Below, piece after piece: positions 26,541-35,762 of a stretch of 64,000 bases of DNA. Numbering within the stretch: position 1 is the stretch's first letter; every line of letters begins with the position of its first letter. Source of the DNA: Thermomicrobium sp. CFH 73360 (GTDB lineage Bacteria > Chloroflexota > Chloroflexia > Thermomicrobiales > Thermomicrobiaceae). The stretch is taken from positions 248,001 to 312,000 of the forward strand of contig NZ_JAMSLS010000001.1 of assembly GCF_023806465.1 (NCBI RefSeq). The letters run 5' to 3'. The notes under the pieces are model-generated. The model saw only the letters and a list, made by a program, of their open reading frames with translations. It was not told the DNA's origin and did not search any database. Position numbers and translations under genes: made by a program.

Positions 26541-29093
26541 ATGATCCCGACACGCCTGGAGCTTCGGCAGTTCCTGTGTTACCGCGACCCCGTCGAGGTT
26601 GACTTCACGGGGCTTCGCCTCGCCTGCCTCTGTGGTGAGAACGGGGCTGGCAAATCTGCACTCCTGGATGCCATCACCTGGGCTCTCTGGGAGCAGGCCA
26701 GAGCTGGCAACACACACCTTGTCAGTCTTGGTGAACTCGAGACTCGTGTGGAGTTCAGCTTTGTTTTGGACGGAACGGAGTACCGTGTCGTCCGCGGCTA
26801 CACCGCAGCTGGCCGGACACGGTCGCTCCTCGAACTACATGTTCGTCGTGGTGACGGCTGGTATCCACTGGCGTCCGGTGGGAAACAGGCCGTACAGCGA
26901 GAGATCGACCGCCTGCTCGGGATCAGCTACACCACGTTCGTTAACTCGGTCTTCCTTCTGCAGGGCAAGGCAGACGAGTTTACTCGCAAAACGCCCGCCG
27001 AGCGGAAACGGATTCTCGCCGAACTCCTGGAACTAGACCGCTACGAGCGCTATCGCGAACTGGCCCGAGACGAAGGGAAACGACTCCGCGAGGAGCGGAT
27101 CCGTCGCGAGCAGGAACTCGCACTCTTACGTACTCGGGCAGAAATGGTCCCGGTTCTCCAGGCTCAAGTGCGGGAACTGGATGAAGTTATCCGCGTCCGC
27201 CAAGAGCGGCTGACGCACCACCGCGAGCATCTCGCCGCTCGGCAAGAGCGTCTGCAACGGCTCAAGCTCGAGGTGACACGGTATCGAGAGCGCCAGCAGC
27301 TGCAGAACGAACTTACCAACTACCTCGAGCGCCTGCGCGAAGAAGAAGGTCGCCTCGCACAGGATCTCGAACGGTACCAGCAGTTTCTCAGGCACGAGGC
27401 GGACATCCGCCAGCGCGCGGGTGAACTCGAGCGAATTCGACGAGAACTCGACGAGATCGCGCGCATTGCCATCACTCGCGAGAAGCTCGGCGACGAGATT
27501 CGCCGGACCGAACGTGACCTCGAAGCTCGCCGTCGCGAACTCGTCGCTCAACTGCATGCCGTCGAAACGCAGCGGCGCCAGCGAGAACAGGAACTTCGCC
27601 AGCAGCCGGCACTCGAAGCGGAGCGTGCCCGCCTTTCCAGAGAACTCGAGCGGCTCGCGGCACTCCGTCAGGAATACCAGGCACTTTGCGATCGGCTATC
27701 AGATCTGCGCACACAACAGGCCGAGCTCATGACGCTTGGCAAGCAACTTCGGAAAGAGCTGGAGGATCTGGCTGCACAGTTGGCGCGCTTGGACGAGATT
27801 GGTGCGGTGTGTCCTGTCTGCCTCCGTCCGCTCTCTGAGGAGGATCGGGCACGACAACGGACAGAACTCTTCACAAAGGGCCAAGCGGTTCGCAAGGAAT
27901 TCGACTCCTTGGGCCAGGAGGTGAATCGCCTCAATGCTCAAGTGAAGGAATTGCAACGGCGCCAGGAGGAACTTGCGAATGCACTGCAACGCGAGGCCGA
28001 TCTTCAAGCGGAAATTGGTCGCGTCACCGCCCGCCTCGAGCGGCTTGAGGTCGTACAACAGGAACTTGCCCGGCTCGAACGACAGCATGAGGAACTTCTC
28101 TGGGCACAAGAGCATGACGTGCAAATTGGTGTACTCGCCACCCGACTCGCGGAGTTAGAACGCCAGCTTGCGGAACTGCCGTACGATGCCAATCGTCACG
28201 CCGAACTCCAGCGCCGCGCCCGCGAACTCGAGCCGGTCCAGGAGGAACTTCGAATGCTCGAACAGGCCCGGCTCACGATTCAGTTTGGAACCCAGCAACT
28301 GAGCCAGCTTGCGGCGCAACGCGCAACGATTGAGCAGCAGCTCGCCGAACTCCAGAACGAACTCGCGCAGCTACCCAACCCAGAAGCTGAGCTAGTGGAA
28401 GCCGAGCAAGCCGTGGCAGCGGCACAAGAGACAGTGGCGATGGCCGAGGAGGAACTCTACCAAGCCCAAGCAGAACGAGGGGCAGCGCGCCAGCGGTTGG
28501 AAGATGCCGAAAACGCTGCAGCGATAGCTCGCGAGATCGAAGCCCACCTCGAGCGCCTGGCCAAGGAGCATATCGTTCTCGAGGAGCTCGAGCATGCCTT
28601 CGGGAAGCACGGCATCCAGACGCTTATCCTCGAGAACGTGCTCCCCGAACTTGCCGATGTGACCAACGAGATCCTCGATCGCCTGCCCGGGAACACCTTG
28701 CGGGTCGACTTCGCCACCCAGCGCGATCGGGCCAGTGGTGACGGAGCAATTGAAACACTCGATATCCTGATCAGCGACGAGTTCGGACAGCGGCCGTACG
28801 AACTCTACAGTGGTGGCGAGGCCTTTCGGATTAACTTTGCTCTACGAGTTGCCTTGAGCCTGCTCCTGGCACAACGCGCCGGTCGGCGTCTGGAGACGTT
28901 AGTCATCGATGAAGGCTTCGGTACGCAGGACGCGAAAGGACGCGAAGGACTCGTTCAGGCGCTGCAAGCAGTACAGGATCGCTTCGCCTTAATCCTTGTC
29001 ATCACACACATCGAGGAGCTGAAAGAGCAATTTCCGCAACGAATTGAGGTGTACAAGACGCCCGCTGGCTCCCGTGTCTCCATTGTCATCTGA
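26541..29093 (+). CDS. sbcC: SbcC/Rad50-family exonuclease ATPase subunit
   Basis: 850-aa SMC-like protein that with SbcD/Mre11 processes DNA ends and hairpins. The N-terminal Walker A is GENGAGKSALLDAI near residue 35. Two long coiled-coil arms (about residues 170-410 and 450-700, rich in E/R/Q/L heptads) flank a zinc hook CPVC at Cys424-Cys427. The C-terminal lobe holds the signature YSGGEAFRINFALRVALS and a Walker B with LVIDEGFGTQD. The ATG at 26541 follows GAAAGGCCCTCC. No sbcD is adjacent; the partner must be elsewhere. Confidence 0.93.
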   Translation: MIPTRLELRQFLCYRDPVEVDFTGLRLACLCGENGAGKSALLDAITWALWEQARAGNTHLVSLGELETRVEFSFVLDGTEYRVVRGYTAAGRTRSLLELHVRRGDGWYPLASGGKQAVQREIDRLLGISYTTFVNSVFLLQGKADEFTRKTPAERKRILAELLELDRYERYRELARDEGKRLREERIRREQELALLRTRAEMVPVLQAQVRELDEVIRVRQERLTHHREHLAARQERLQRLKLEVTRYRERQQLQNELTNYLERLREEEGRLAQDLERYQQFLRHEADIRQRAGELERIRRELDEIARIAITREKLGDEIRRTERDLEARRRELVAQLHAVETQRRQREQELRQQPALEAERARLSRELERLAALRQEYQALCDRLSDLRTQQAELMTLGKQLRKELEDLAAQLARLDEIGAVCPVCLRPLSEEDRARQRTELFTKGQAVRKEFDSLGQEVNRLNAQVKELQRRQEELANALQREADLQAEIGRVTARLERLEVVQQELARLERQHEELLWAQEHDVQIGVLATRLAELERQLAELPYDANRHAELQRRARELEPVQEELRMLEQARLTIQFGTQQLSQLAAQRATIEQQLAELQNELAQLPNPEAELVEAEQAVAAAQETVAMAEEELYQAQAERGAARQRLEDAENAAAIAREIEAHLERLAKEHIVLEELEHAFGKHGIQTLILENVLPELADVTNEILDRLPGNTLRVDFATQRDRASGDGAIETLDILISDEFGQRPYELYSGGEAFRINFALRVALSLLLAQRAGRRLETLVIDEGFGTQDAKGREGLVQALQAVQDRFALILVITHIEELKEQFPQRIEVYKTPAGSRVSIVI

Positions 29094-29167
29094 GTTTCCC
29101 TGCAGTCGTCTATACTGAATGTGGGAACCCACGACGAACGCTGTGTTGTCTGAGGAACGGACGCATC

Positions 29168-30565
29168 ATGAAGTACTTTCTAAGAATTCGGGCGCTCTCC
29201 CTGCTCGCTTGGCTCCTGGGACTCCTCCTCGTCCCCAGCAGTGCAGCCGTTGGAGAACGGGTCTACCTCGTTGAGGTCGACGGGCCGATTACCCCTGTCA
29301 TCGCCGACTATGTCGATCGCTCGCTCAAACAGGCTGCTGATCTCGGAGCTGAGGCAGTTGTTATTCGGCTGAACACCCCTGGAGGGCTGAGCTCGGCGAT
29401 GGACGACATCGTGCAGGACATCTTGCAGAGCCCTGTACCGGTCGTCGTCTATGTCGCCCCGGAAGGAGCTCGGGCCGCCTCAGCGGGCGTCTTTATCACC
29501 TATGCGGCACATATTGCGGCAATGGCACCGGCAACAAACATCGGCTCGGCGAGTCCTGTCCTCATCGGCCAGGACGGACAAACAACCACACCCGACGAAA
29601 CGATGCAGCGCAAGGTAGTCAACGATGCCGTGGCCAAAATTCGCAGCCTCGCCGAGCGGCGCGGACGAAACGCGGACTGGGCGGAACAGGCTGTTCGCGA
29701 GGCAGTCAACATCACCGCGGAACAAGCAGCAGCGCTGCATGTCGTCGACCTCGTCGCCCCCTCACTTGATGCCTTACTTGAGGCCGTTGACGGACGCACA
29801 GTCACGACGACCGCAGGCGAGGTCACCCTGCGAACCAAGAACGCTCAGGTTGTTCCGATCAACATGACCGTGCTCGAACGGTTTTTCCAAATCCTCAGTG
29901 ACCCGAATATCGCATATATCCTGCTCAGTCTCGGGATGCTTGGGCTGTTCTTTGAACTAGCGAATCCCGGCGCCATCTTGCCTGGCGTCCTTGGCGGCAT
30001 CCTGCTTCTTCTTGGCCTCTATACATTGGGCATGCTTGACGTGAATTGGGCTGGTGTCCTTCTCATGGGCTTCGCGTTCTTGCTCTTCCTCATCGACCTC
30101 TACGTGCCGACTCACGGCGTCCTCACACTTGGCGGCATCATTTCGTTCGCGCTTGGTTCGCTCTTGCTCCTCCAGTCACCAGCGAATCCCGCCTTTCAGC
30201 TCTCACGCTCGGTCATCATCGCCGTCACTGGTACCGTGGCCGCTGTGTTCTTGCTGCTCGTCTACTTGGTGGCCCGCGCCCATGCCCGCCGCCCAACGAC
30301 CGGCCGCGAGGCACTCGTCGGAGCACGCGCGGTAGTCCGTCGCGCGCTTGCGCCGGAGGGCCTAGTCTTTGTGGAAGGTGAACTGTGGCGCGCCCGAAGT
30401 CTCTCGGGACCGATTCCGGAAGGACAGCACGTACGCATCGTCGGCATGGAGGGACTTGCCTTGCTCGTTGAACCGTTCACCAAAGAAGTTGCCGATTCGG
30501 CGCCGATCACTGCTCCCGCGACGCGCCGCTGGCGCCCACTGGAAGTGCTATTCCGGCGAGGTTGA
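29168..30565 (+). CDS. NfeD-family membrane serine protease (ClpP class)
   Basis: 465 aa. A signal sequence (residues 5-28) precedes a ClpP/crotonase-like protease domain ([48 protein letters not shown] with the likely catalytic serine). Four to five membrane helices (about 240-370) follow, then a C-terminal NfeD OB-fold domain. This is the long NfeD form whose best-studied relative cleaves the C-terminus of a stomatin. The next gene encodes exactly such a stomatin, 20 bp downstream. A TATACT box lies about 55 bp upstream but lacks a good -35. Confidence 0.92.
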   Translation: MKYFLRIRALSLLAWLLGLLLVPSSAAVGERVYLVEVDGPITPVIADYVDRSLKQAADLGAEAVVIRLNTPGGLSSAMDDIVQDILQSPVPVVVYVAPEGARAASAGVFITYAAHIAAMAPATNIGSASPVLIGQDGQTTTPDETMQRKVVNDAVAKIRSLAERRGRNADWAEQAVREAVNITAEQAAALHVVDLVAPSLDALLEAVDGRTVTTTAGEVTLRTKNAQVVPINMTVLERFFQILSDPNIAYILLSLGMLGLFFELANPGAILPGVLGGILLLLGLYTLGMLDVNWAGVLLMGFAFLLFLIDLYVPTHGVLTLGGIISFALGSLLLLQSPANPAFQLSRSVIIAVTGTVAAVFLLLVYLVARAHARRPTTGREALVGARAVVRRALAPEGLVFVEGELWRARSLSGPIPEGQHVRIVGMEGLALLVEPFTKEVADSAPITAPATRRWRPLEVLFRRG

Positions 30566-30585
30566 GAAGAGAAAGGAGTCAGACG

Positions 30586-31383
30586 ATGGGACTCACGTCG
30601 TTGATCACTGGTGCAGTCGTTGTCCTTGTTGTCCTCATGTTGCTTAGTTCGATGATCAAAGTCGTGCAGGAATATGAGCGAGGCGTCGTCTTCCGCCTCG
30701 GTCGGTTGGTCGGCCCACGTGGGCCTGGGTTGATCCTCCTCATTCCAGTCATCGAGCGAATGGTGAAAGTCGATCTCCGCGTTGTGACGATGGACATCCC
30801 CGTACAGGAAGTCATCACCCGCGATAATGTCACGGTTCGGGTCAATGCTGTGGCGTACTTCCGCGTCGTCGATCCCAATGCCGCAGTGGTGAACGTCGCA
30901 GACTACATCCGAGCGACATCGCAGATCTCACAGACGACATTGCGAAGCGTGCTCGGGCAGGTCGAACTTGACGAACTCCTCGCCGAGCGGGAGAAGATCA
31001 ATCAGAAGCTCCAGGAGATCATCGACGAGCAAACGGAGCCCTGGGGTATTAAGGTCAGCATCGTTGAGATCAAGGACGTTGAACTACCTGAAATGATGCA
31101 ACGCGCCATGGCGCGGCAGGCCGAGGCCGAGCGCGAGAAGCGCGCCAAGATCATCCATGCCGAAGGTGAACTTGCAGCAGCGAGCCAGTTAGCAGAGGCC
31201 GCCCGCACGTTGCTTAGCGTACCGGGGGCGCTCCAACTACGTTTCCTTCAGACACTGACCGAAATCGCCGCCGAGCGCAACAGCACCATCATTTTCCCGG
31301 TTCCAATTGACCTCATCACGCCGTTCCTCGAAGACCGGCGTGCACGGCTCACGACGGCAGTGCAACCGAGTGCCGACGACTGA
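30586..31383 (+). CDS. SPFH/band 7 (stomatin-like) membrane protein
   Basis: 265 aa: an N-terminal membrane helix (residues 4-24) followed by the SPFH domain ([43 protein letters not shown]). An Ala/Glu/Arg-rich coiled coil comes next ([20 protein letters not shown]). Stomatins scaffold membrane microdomains and are partners and substrates of the NfeD protease encoded just upstream. ATG at 30586 has GAAAGGAGTCAGACG in front. Its end lies 5 bp from the convergent sppA. Confidence 0.94.
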   Translation: MGLTSLITGAVVVLVVLMLLSSMIKVVQEYERGVVFRLGRLVGPRGPGLILLIPVIERMVKVDLRVVTMDIPVQEVITRDNVTVRVNAVAYFRVVDPNAAVVNVADYIRATSQISQTTLRSVLGQVELDELLAEREKINQKLQEIIDEQTEPWGIKVSIVEIKDVELPEMMQRAMARQAEAEREKRAKIIHAEGELAAASQLAEAARTLLSVPGALQLRFLQTLTEIAAERNSTIIFPVPIDLITPFLEDRRARLTTAVQPSADD

Positions 31384-31388
31384 TCTCG

Positions 31389-32345
31389 CTACCACACCGC
31401 CAGTTCGTATCGGAGTTCGATCGGGCCAGCAGGCAGCATCACTGCTGGCCCCTTCGCTACTTCCCCGAAAAGCAGCTTGAGAGACGCTCCCGTCAGTGAC
31501 TCCCACAAGCTTGGTTCAGGCGCATAGACGCGCACGCGCGGCTCCGGTCCCAAACCACCAAGTTGACCAGCCAGCGCCATCGCCTCGCGGTAGCCACCGA
31601 GCTCGTCCACCAGGCCCAGATCTTTCGCCTGCCGTCCCGTATAGATTCGTCCGTCAGCAAGTTGACGTACCCGATCCTCGGGCATCCGCCGCCCCTGCGC
31701 AACAACACGGACGAACTCGTCGTAGGCTTCGCGAATCAACTGCTCCAGCAGCGCCCGTTCCTCGCCTGTCAGCGGGCGGTCGCTGGACAGCATATCCTTA
31801 AACTCCCCGCTTTTCACCACCTGCATCCGGATACCGAGCTTTTCGTACAACCCGGAGAGATCGGGGATGACAGCGATCACTCCAATGCTCCCGGTAATGG
31901 TGTCCGGCATCGCAACGATCCGATCTGCCGGCGCGCTGATGTAGTAGCCCCCAGATGCTGCGGTGTCCTCAAAGAAGGCAACGACCGGCTTCCCTGACTC
32001 TTGTACCCTCTTCACAGCGGCCCAGATTTCGCGTGACGCGTTAATGCCACCACCCGGGCTGTCCACTCGGAGCAAAACGACCTTCACATTTGGATTCTTG
32101 CGAACTCGCTCCAGCTGATCGACGATCCGCTCCGCGCTCGCCGTCTCACCAGTCAACAGTCCTGCACCCCCTCGCAGGGTGATCGGCCCTCGCACCCGTA
32201 TTTCCGCCACGTGAGGCTCTTCCAGCCATCGATCCATTCCGCCAGAAATGAGCCAGACAAGACCAACCGTCGTTATTCCGCAGCTCAGTACCAAGGCAAC
32301 CGCCAGGCCAATCAACCACCATGTGCGCCGCTTCCGACCGCTCAT
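31389..32345 (-). CDS. sppA: signal peptide peptidase SppA (short form)
   Basis: Membrane serine protease that degrades cleaved signal peptides. 318 aa, the single-domain (bacillus-like) form with one N-terminal anchor (residues 9-35). The serine motif is TAASGGYYISAPAD, the lysine motif GIRMQVVKSGEFKDM, and LLRVDSPGGGINAS is also family-typical. ATG at 32345 follows GGAGGGTGAGACGCTGCG. It is 18 bp downstream of the regulatory kinase gene on the same strand and convergent with the NfeD/stomatin pair. Confidence 0.93.
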   Translation of the reverse strand: MSGRKRRTWWLIGLAVALVLSCGITTVGLVWLISGGMDRWLEEPHVAEIRVRGPITLRGGAGLLTGETASAERIVDQLERVRKNPNVKVVLLRVDSPGGGINASREIWAAVKRVQESGKPVVAFFEDTAASGGYYISAPADRIVAMPDTITGSIGVIAVIPDLSGLYEKLGIRMQVVKSGEFKDMLSSDRPLTGEERALLEQLIREAYDEFVRVVAQGRRMPEDRVRQLADGRIYTGRQAKDLGLVDELGGYREAMALAGQLGGLGPEPRVRVYAPEPSLWESLTGASLKLLFGEVAKGPAVMLPAGPIELRYELAVW

Positions 32346-32363
32346 CGCAGCGTCTCACCCTCC

Positions 32364-33239
32364 TTACCTGTCACCGTCTTCAGCCTCACTGTCCCCCGGA
32401 GCAACCAACCCCCGCAGGCGTTGGCGCTGGATGATAGAGACAACCTCCTTTGCGATCTCCTCGATCGACTTGCCAGTAATGTTGACCAGCGGCCAGGGAT
32501 AGCCAATCCGAGCCACACGCCGAAAATAAATCAGTTCTTCCGCGACTTTCTCCGGATCGGCGTATTCTCCTGGTAGGGTGCCACCGAGCGCCTGCAAGCG
32601 ATGTTGACGAATCCGAAGAAGCTCATCCTTGTCAATCGTCAACCCAACAATCTTGCGCTGATCGATCTGCCGAAGTTGCGGCGGCGGAGGGACGTTCAAT
32701 ATGATGGGCACGTTGGCGACTTTCCAGCCTGACATTGAGAGGTAGACGGAGAGCGGCGTCTTGGACGTCCGGGAGACACCGACCAACACAATGTCAGCCT
32801 CACCCAGTGTCTCAAGACCTTGCCCATCGTCGTGACGGACCGTGTATTGGATTGCCTCGATACGCTGGAAGTATTCAGGTCCAACCCCGCGCGCCGCTCC
32901 AGGTCTTAAGAGGGGCTCAACACCAACCTTCTGCGAGATCTGCCCAAGCAGCGGCCCTAAGAGATCAACGTGATCGATCAGCCGAGCATGACACTCTCGC
33001 ACGAGTAAGCGACGGATCTCAACGATCACCACCGTGTGGACAATGATGCCGTTCGATCGCTCGGCTTCTTCAACAATCTCTCTGATCTGCTCCACACTCC
33101 GTACGCCCGGAAAGCGGCGCATCTCGAACTCGACGTGAGGAAACTGCGCCATCGCTGCATCCAGAACGGCCTGGGCCGTTGTCCCCACACCGTCAGAGAC
33201 CAGAAAGACTGTGCAGCGCGGCCGGAATGACTCTCCCAT
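32364..33239 (-). CDS. pyruvate phosphate dikinase / PEP synthase regulatory protein (DUF299 family)
   Basis: Bifunctional ADP-dependent kinase and Pi-dependent phosphorylase that switches PPDK or PEP synthase off and on, controlling the pyruvate-PEP exchange. 291 aa. It has FLVSDGVGTTAQAV at the N-terminus, the P-loop-like VGVSRTSKTPLSVYLS in the middle and ADPEKVAEELIYFRRVARIGYPWPLVNITGKSIEE at the C-terminus, all family hallmarks. The ATG at 33239 follows GGACAGGGAA; an upstream TTG adds four residues. Its target enzyme is not in the window. Confidence 0.9.
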   Translation of the reverse strand: MGESFRPRCTVFLVSDGVGTTAQAVLDAAMAQFPHVEFEMRRFPGVRSVEQIREIVEEAERSNGIIVHTVVIVEIRRLLVRECHARLIDHVDLLGPLLGQISQKVGVEPLLRPGAARGVGPEYFQRIEAIQYTVRHDDGQGLETLGEADIVLVGVSRTSKTPLSVYLSMSGWKVANVPIILNVPPPPQLRQIDQRKIVGLTIDKDELLRIRQHRLQALGGTLPGEYADPEKVAEELIYFRRVARIGYPWPLVNITGKSIEEIAKEVVSIIQRQRLRGLVAPGDSEAEDGDR

Positions 33240-33289
33240 TTCCCTGTCCAACGAATGACTCTCGTCCTCCGTCTTCCAGCATACTCGAC

Positions 33290-33298
33290 TGGTAGAAT
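33290..33298 (+). promoter_or_regulatory. extended -10 for the membrane glycosyltransferase pair
   Basis: TGGTAGAAT (TG at 33290-33291, -10 TAGAAT at 33293-33298) lies 43 bp before the ATG at 33342. No convincing -35 is present 16-18 bp upstream, so this is a moderate candidate. Confidence 0.4.
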
Positions 33299-33341
33299 CC
33301 CCAGCGACGGTTTCTTCCGCGCGCCATGCGCGAGGACCTGC

Positions 33342-35762
33342 ATGATGAGCTTTTCAGAACGGGAACCGACCACTTACACCGTTGCGAATCGCTTGGCGAT
33401 GCTGCAACCAGTACATCGCCTCCTCCGACCGACGGTGGAACAGCTGGCGTATGTCCTCATCGCGCTGCTGGGCGTCGTCACACGGTTTTGGGATCTTGGG
33501 TCACGTGCCCTCCACCACGATGAGTCACTCCACACCTACTTTTCCTGGGTTTACGAACAGGGGAATGGATACATTCATCACCCAATGATGCACGGCCCCT
33601 CACTTTTCCACCTCGATGCGCTAGCCTACCTCCTCCTCGGCAGCAGTGATTGGTCATCGCGGATTCCAGCGGCACTGTTTGGGGTGGTTCTTGTGCTCTC
33701 CCCAGCCTTGCTACGGGGTGAGTCGCTTCTTGGCCGTTGGGGTGCACTTGCAGCTAGCGCCTTTCTCTTGATCTCGCCTTCGGTTCTCTACTTCAGTCGT
33801 TTCATCCGGCACGACATCTTCGCGGTCACAGCGACCGTCCTCCTTTTCGTGTGCGTCCTGCGCTATGTCGAAAGACCCGCCCGCCGCTGGCTTGTCGGTG
33901 CACTTGTCTCGGGCGGCTTCATGTTGACAACCCACGAGGTGACCTTCGTTGCGCTCTTCATTCTCGTCACCTTCGCGGCTCTGGCGATCGCCACACGTGT
34001 GGCTCCGGTGCTCTTGGCCACGAGCGGGCTTGCTGTCACGGTGTTTGGGGGCATTCTGCTCGTCTTTGAACGGCTCGGCGTTCCCGGCCTTCCTACCATC
34101 CCGTGGGAGAATCCGTCGGCCGACGCAATCATCTCCTTCACAATCCGTCTTGTCACACATCCGATTGTCCTCGCCGGTCTTGCTGTTGTCTTGCTGTGGG
34201 CACTGTGGAGTTGGCGGCTGCTCACGCAGCGCAAAGCTCCAGGGGAGTCCTGGTCAGCGTGGTTGCATCGAGCTGCTCCCGAGGGTTCAATGGCCCGAGC
34301 GGTGGGTTACGCCCTTTCCGACCGCAGTGGTTTGGCATGGGGATTTGCGGTCGGCACCGCAGTTTTTGTGGTGCTGTACACGAGTTTGTTTACCAACATT
34401 GGCGGGATTGCCAGCGGGACATTTGGTGCGATCGGGTACTGGCTTGGGCAGCACGGCGTCCAGCGTGGTGAACAGCCGTGGTTCTACTACCTCGTCATGC
34501 TGCCGCAGTATGAGCCGATCGCGGTTACTGGCTTCTGCGTCGGGCTCGTCGTGACTGGTTTGAGTGGCCTCCGCGCGCTTTTCGGAGGCCATGAACTCTC
34601 TCCCGCGTGGCGGACGCAGGCGTTCCTGGTGTACTGGAGCACTGTCATGCTCGCCGTCCTCTCGTGGGCCGGAGAGAAGATGCCCTGGCTGGTCATCCAC
34701 ATCGTCGTGCCCTTGCTTCTTCTCACCGGCCAGTTCACCGGGCGCCTTTTTGAGCGGTGCCTGTTCTGGTGGGAGACGTGTTCGCCAACACAGCGACGCA
34801 TTGGGTTCGCGCTCGGCACCGTGACCCTCATCCTCCTCGCCCAGTGGTTCCTCACAATGGCCTGGGTGACCGCTGGCCCGTTCGACACAACGGGCGGGCT
34901 CCCACACCGGACAATCCGATCAGACACGACGGGCGTCTTGCGCCTGGCTTGGGTACCCATGCTGAGCGCACTCGTCCTCCTCGTCGCCACCGCTGTTGAC
35001 CGGCGCTGGCGTGGCTACGCTGGAGTGGTGACGCTTGGTTTCCTGACCGGAGCACTCCTCTTTCAGATCCATGCTGGATGGCGGGTCACCTATCGCGAAG
35101 GCGATGTGCCGCGCGACATGCTCATTTATGTGCAGACCTCGCCGCACGTTATCCAGCTGATCCGCGACCTAGAACGACTTTCGCTTGAGCTCACTGGAGG
35201 CATGGACCTTGAGATCTGGTACGATTCCGGCACGCAGTGGCCGGTGAACTGGTACTTGCGAGAGTTCCCCAACCGCCGCTATTTCGGCACGACCCTCTCA
35301 AACCTTCCCGAACATCCACCACCGGTAATCCTGTACTCACTCGAGTACTTGCGTCCAGAGACTGATGCACTCCTGCGGAACCAGTACACCGCGTATGACT
35401 ATCCAATGCGCTGGTGGTATCCAGAAGAGACGACATACCGGGCTTTCGCTATTGCACCGGAACTCAAAAACCCAGCGCGGCAGAACCTTCAGACCAACGA
35501 ACTCCCGCCGTTCACGCTTGGCGACGTACTTCGGAGTATCTGGCGGAGCATCTCAACCGCTCGCGAGCCCGATCAACAAGCCAAGCTCTTCCGACTTGTC
35601 GCCTTCCGCGAACTTCCGTCGCCGATCGGCTCCTACCGGTTCCGTGTGTACGTGCGTCACGATCTTGTACCAACGCTTCGTGAACTGCGGCTTGAGCAAC
35701 CACGACTTGATCCCGTCTGGGCTGCACCACCTGTTCCAGTCGGGAAGGAGACTGCCGGATGA
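33342..35762 (+). CDS. Agl23-type flippase-associated membrane protein, probable GT-C glycosyltransferase
   Basis: 806 aa, twelve or more hydrophobic helices. RFWDLGSRALHHDESLHTYFSW near the N-terminus carries the acidic/His first-loop motif of GT-C enzymes of the ArnT/PMT group. The pattern MMHGPSLFHLDALAYLLLG and FIRHDIFAVTATVL match the Agl23 family (TIGR03663 type), often linked to lipid-carried glycans. A large extracytoplasmic domain forms the C-terminal quarter. It starts at two adjacent ATGs (33342/33345) after GCGAGGACCTGC. The stop codon overlaps the next gene by 4 bp, so the two are translated together. Sugar and acceptor are unknown. Confidence 0.75.
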   Translation: MMSFSEREPTTYTVANRLAMLQPVHRLLRPTVEQLAYVLIALLGVVTRFWDLGSRALHHDESLHTYFSWVYEQGNGYIHHPMMHGPSLFHLDALAYLLLGSSDWSSRIPAALFGVVLVLSPALLRGESLLGRWGALAASAFLLISPSVLYFSRFIRHDIFAVTATVLLFVCVLRYVERPARRWLVGALVSGGFMLTTHEVTFVALFILVTFAALAIATRVAPVLLATSGLAVTVFGGILLVFERLGVPGLPTIPWENPSADAIISFTIRLVTHPIVLAGLAVVLLWALWSWRLLTQRKAPGESWSAWLHRAAPEGSMARAVGYALSDRSGLAWGFAVGTAVFVVLYTSLFTNIGGIASGTFGAIGYWLGQHGVQRGEQPWFYYLVMLPQYEPIAVTGFCVGLVVTGLSGLRALFGGHELSPAWRTQAFLVYWSTVMLAVLSWAGEKMPWLVIHIVVPLLLLTGQFTGRLFERCLFWWETCSPTQRRIGFALGTVTLILLAQWFLTMAWVTAGPFDTTGGLPHRTIRSDTTGVLRLAWVPMLSALVLLVATAVDRRWRGYAGVVTLGFLTGALLFQIHAGWRVTYREGDVPRDMLIYVQTSPHVIQLIRDLERLSLELTGGMDLEIWYDSGTQWPVNWYLREFPNRRYFGTTLSNLPEHPPPVILYSLEYLRPETDALLRNQYTAYDYPMRWWYPEETTYRAFAIAPELKNPARQNLQTNELPPFTLGDVLRSIWRSISTAREPDQQAKLFRLVAFRELPSPIGSYRFRVYVRHDLVPTLRELRLEQPRLDPVWAAPPVPVGKETAG

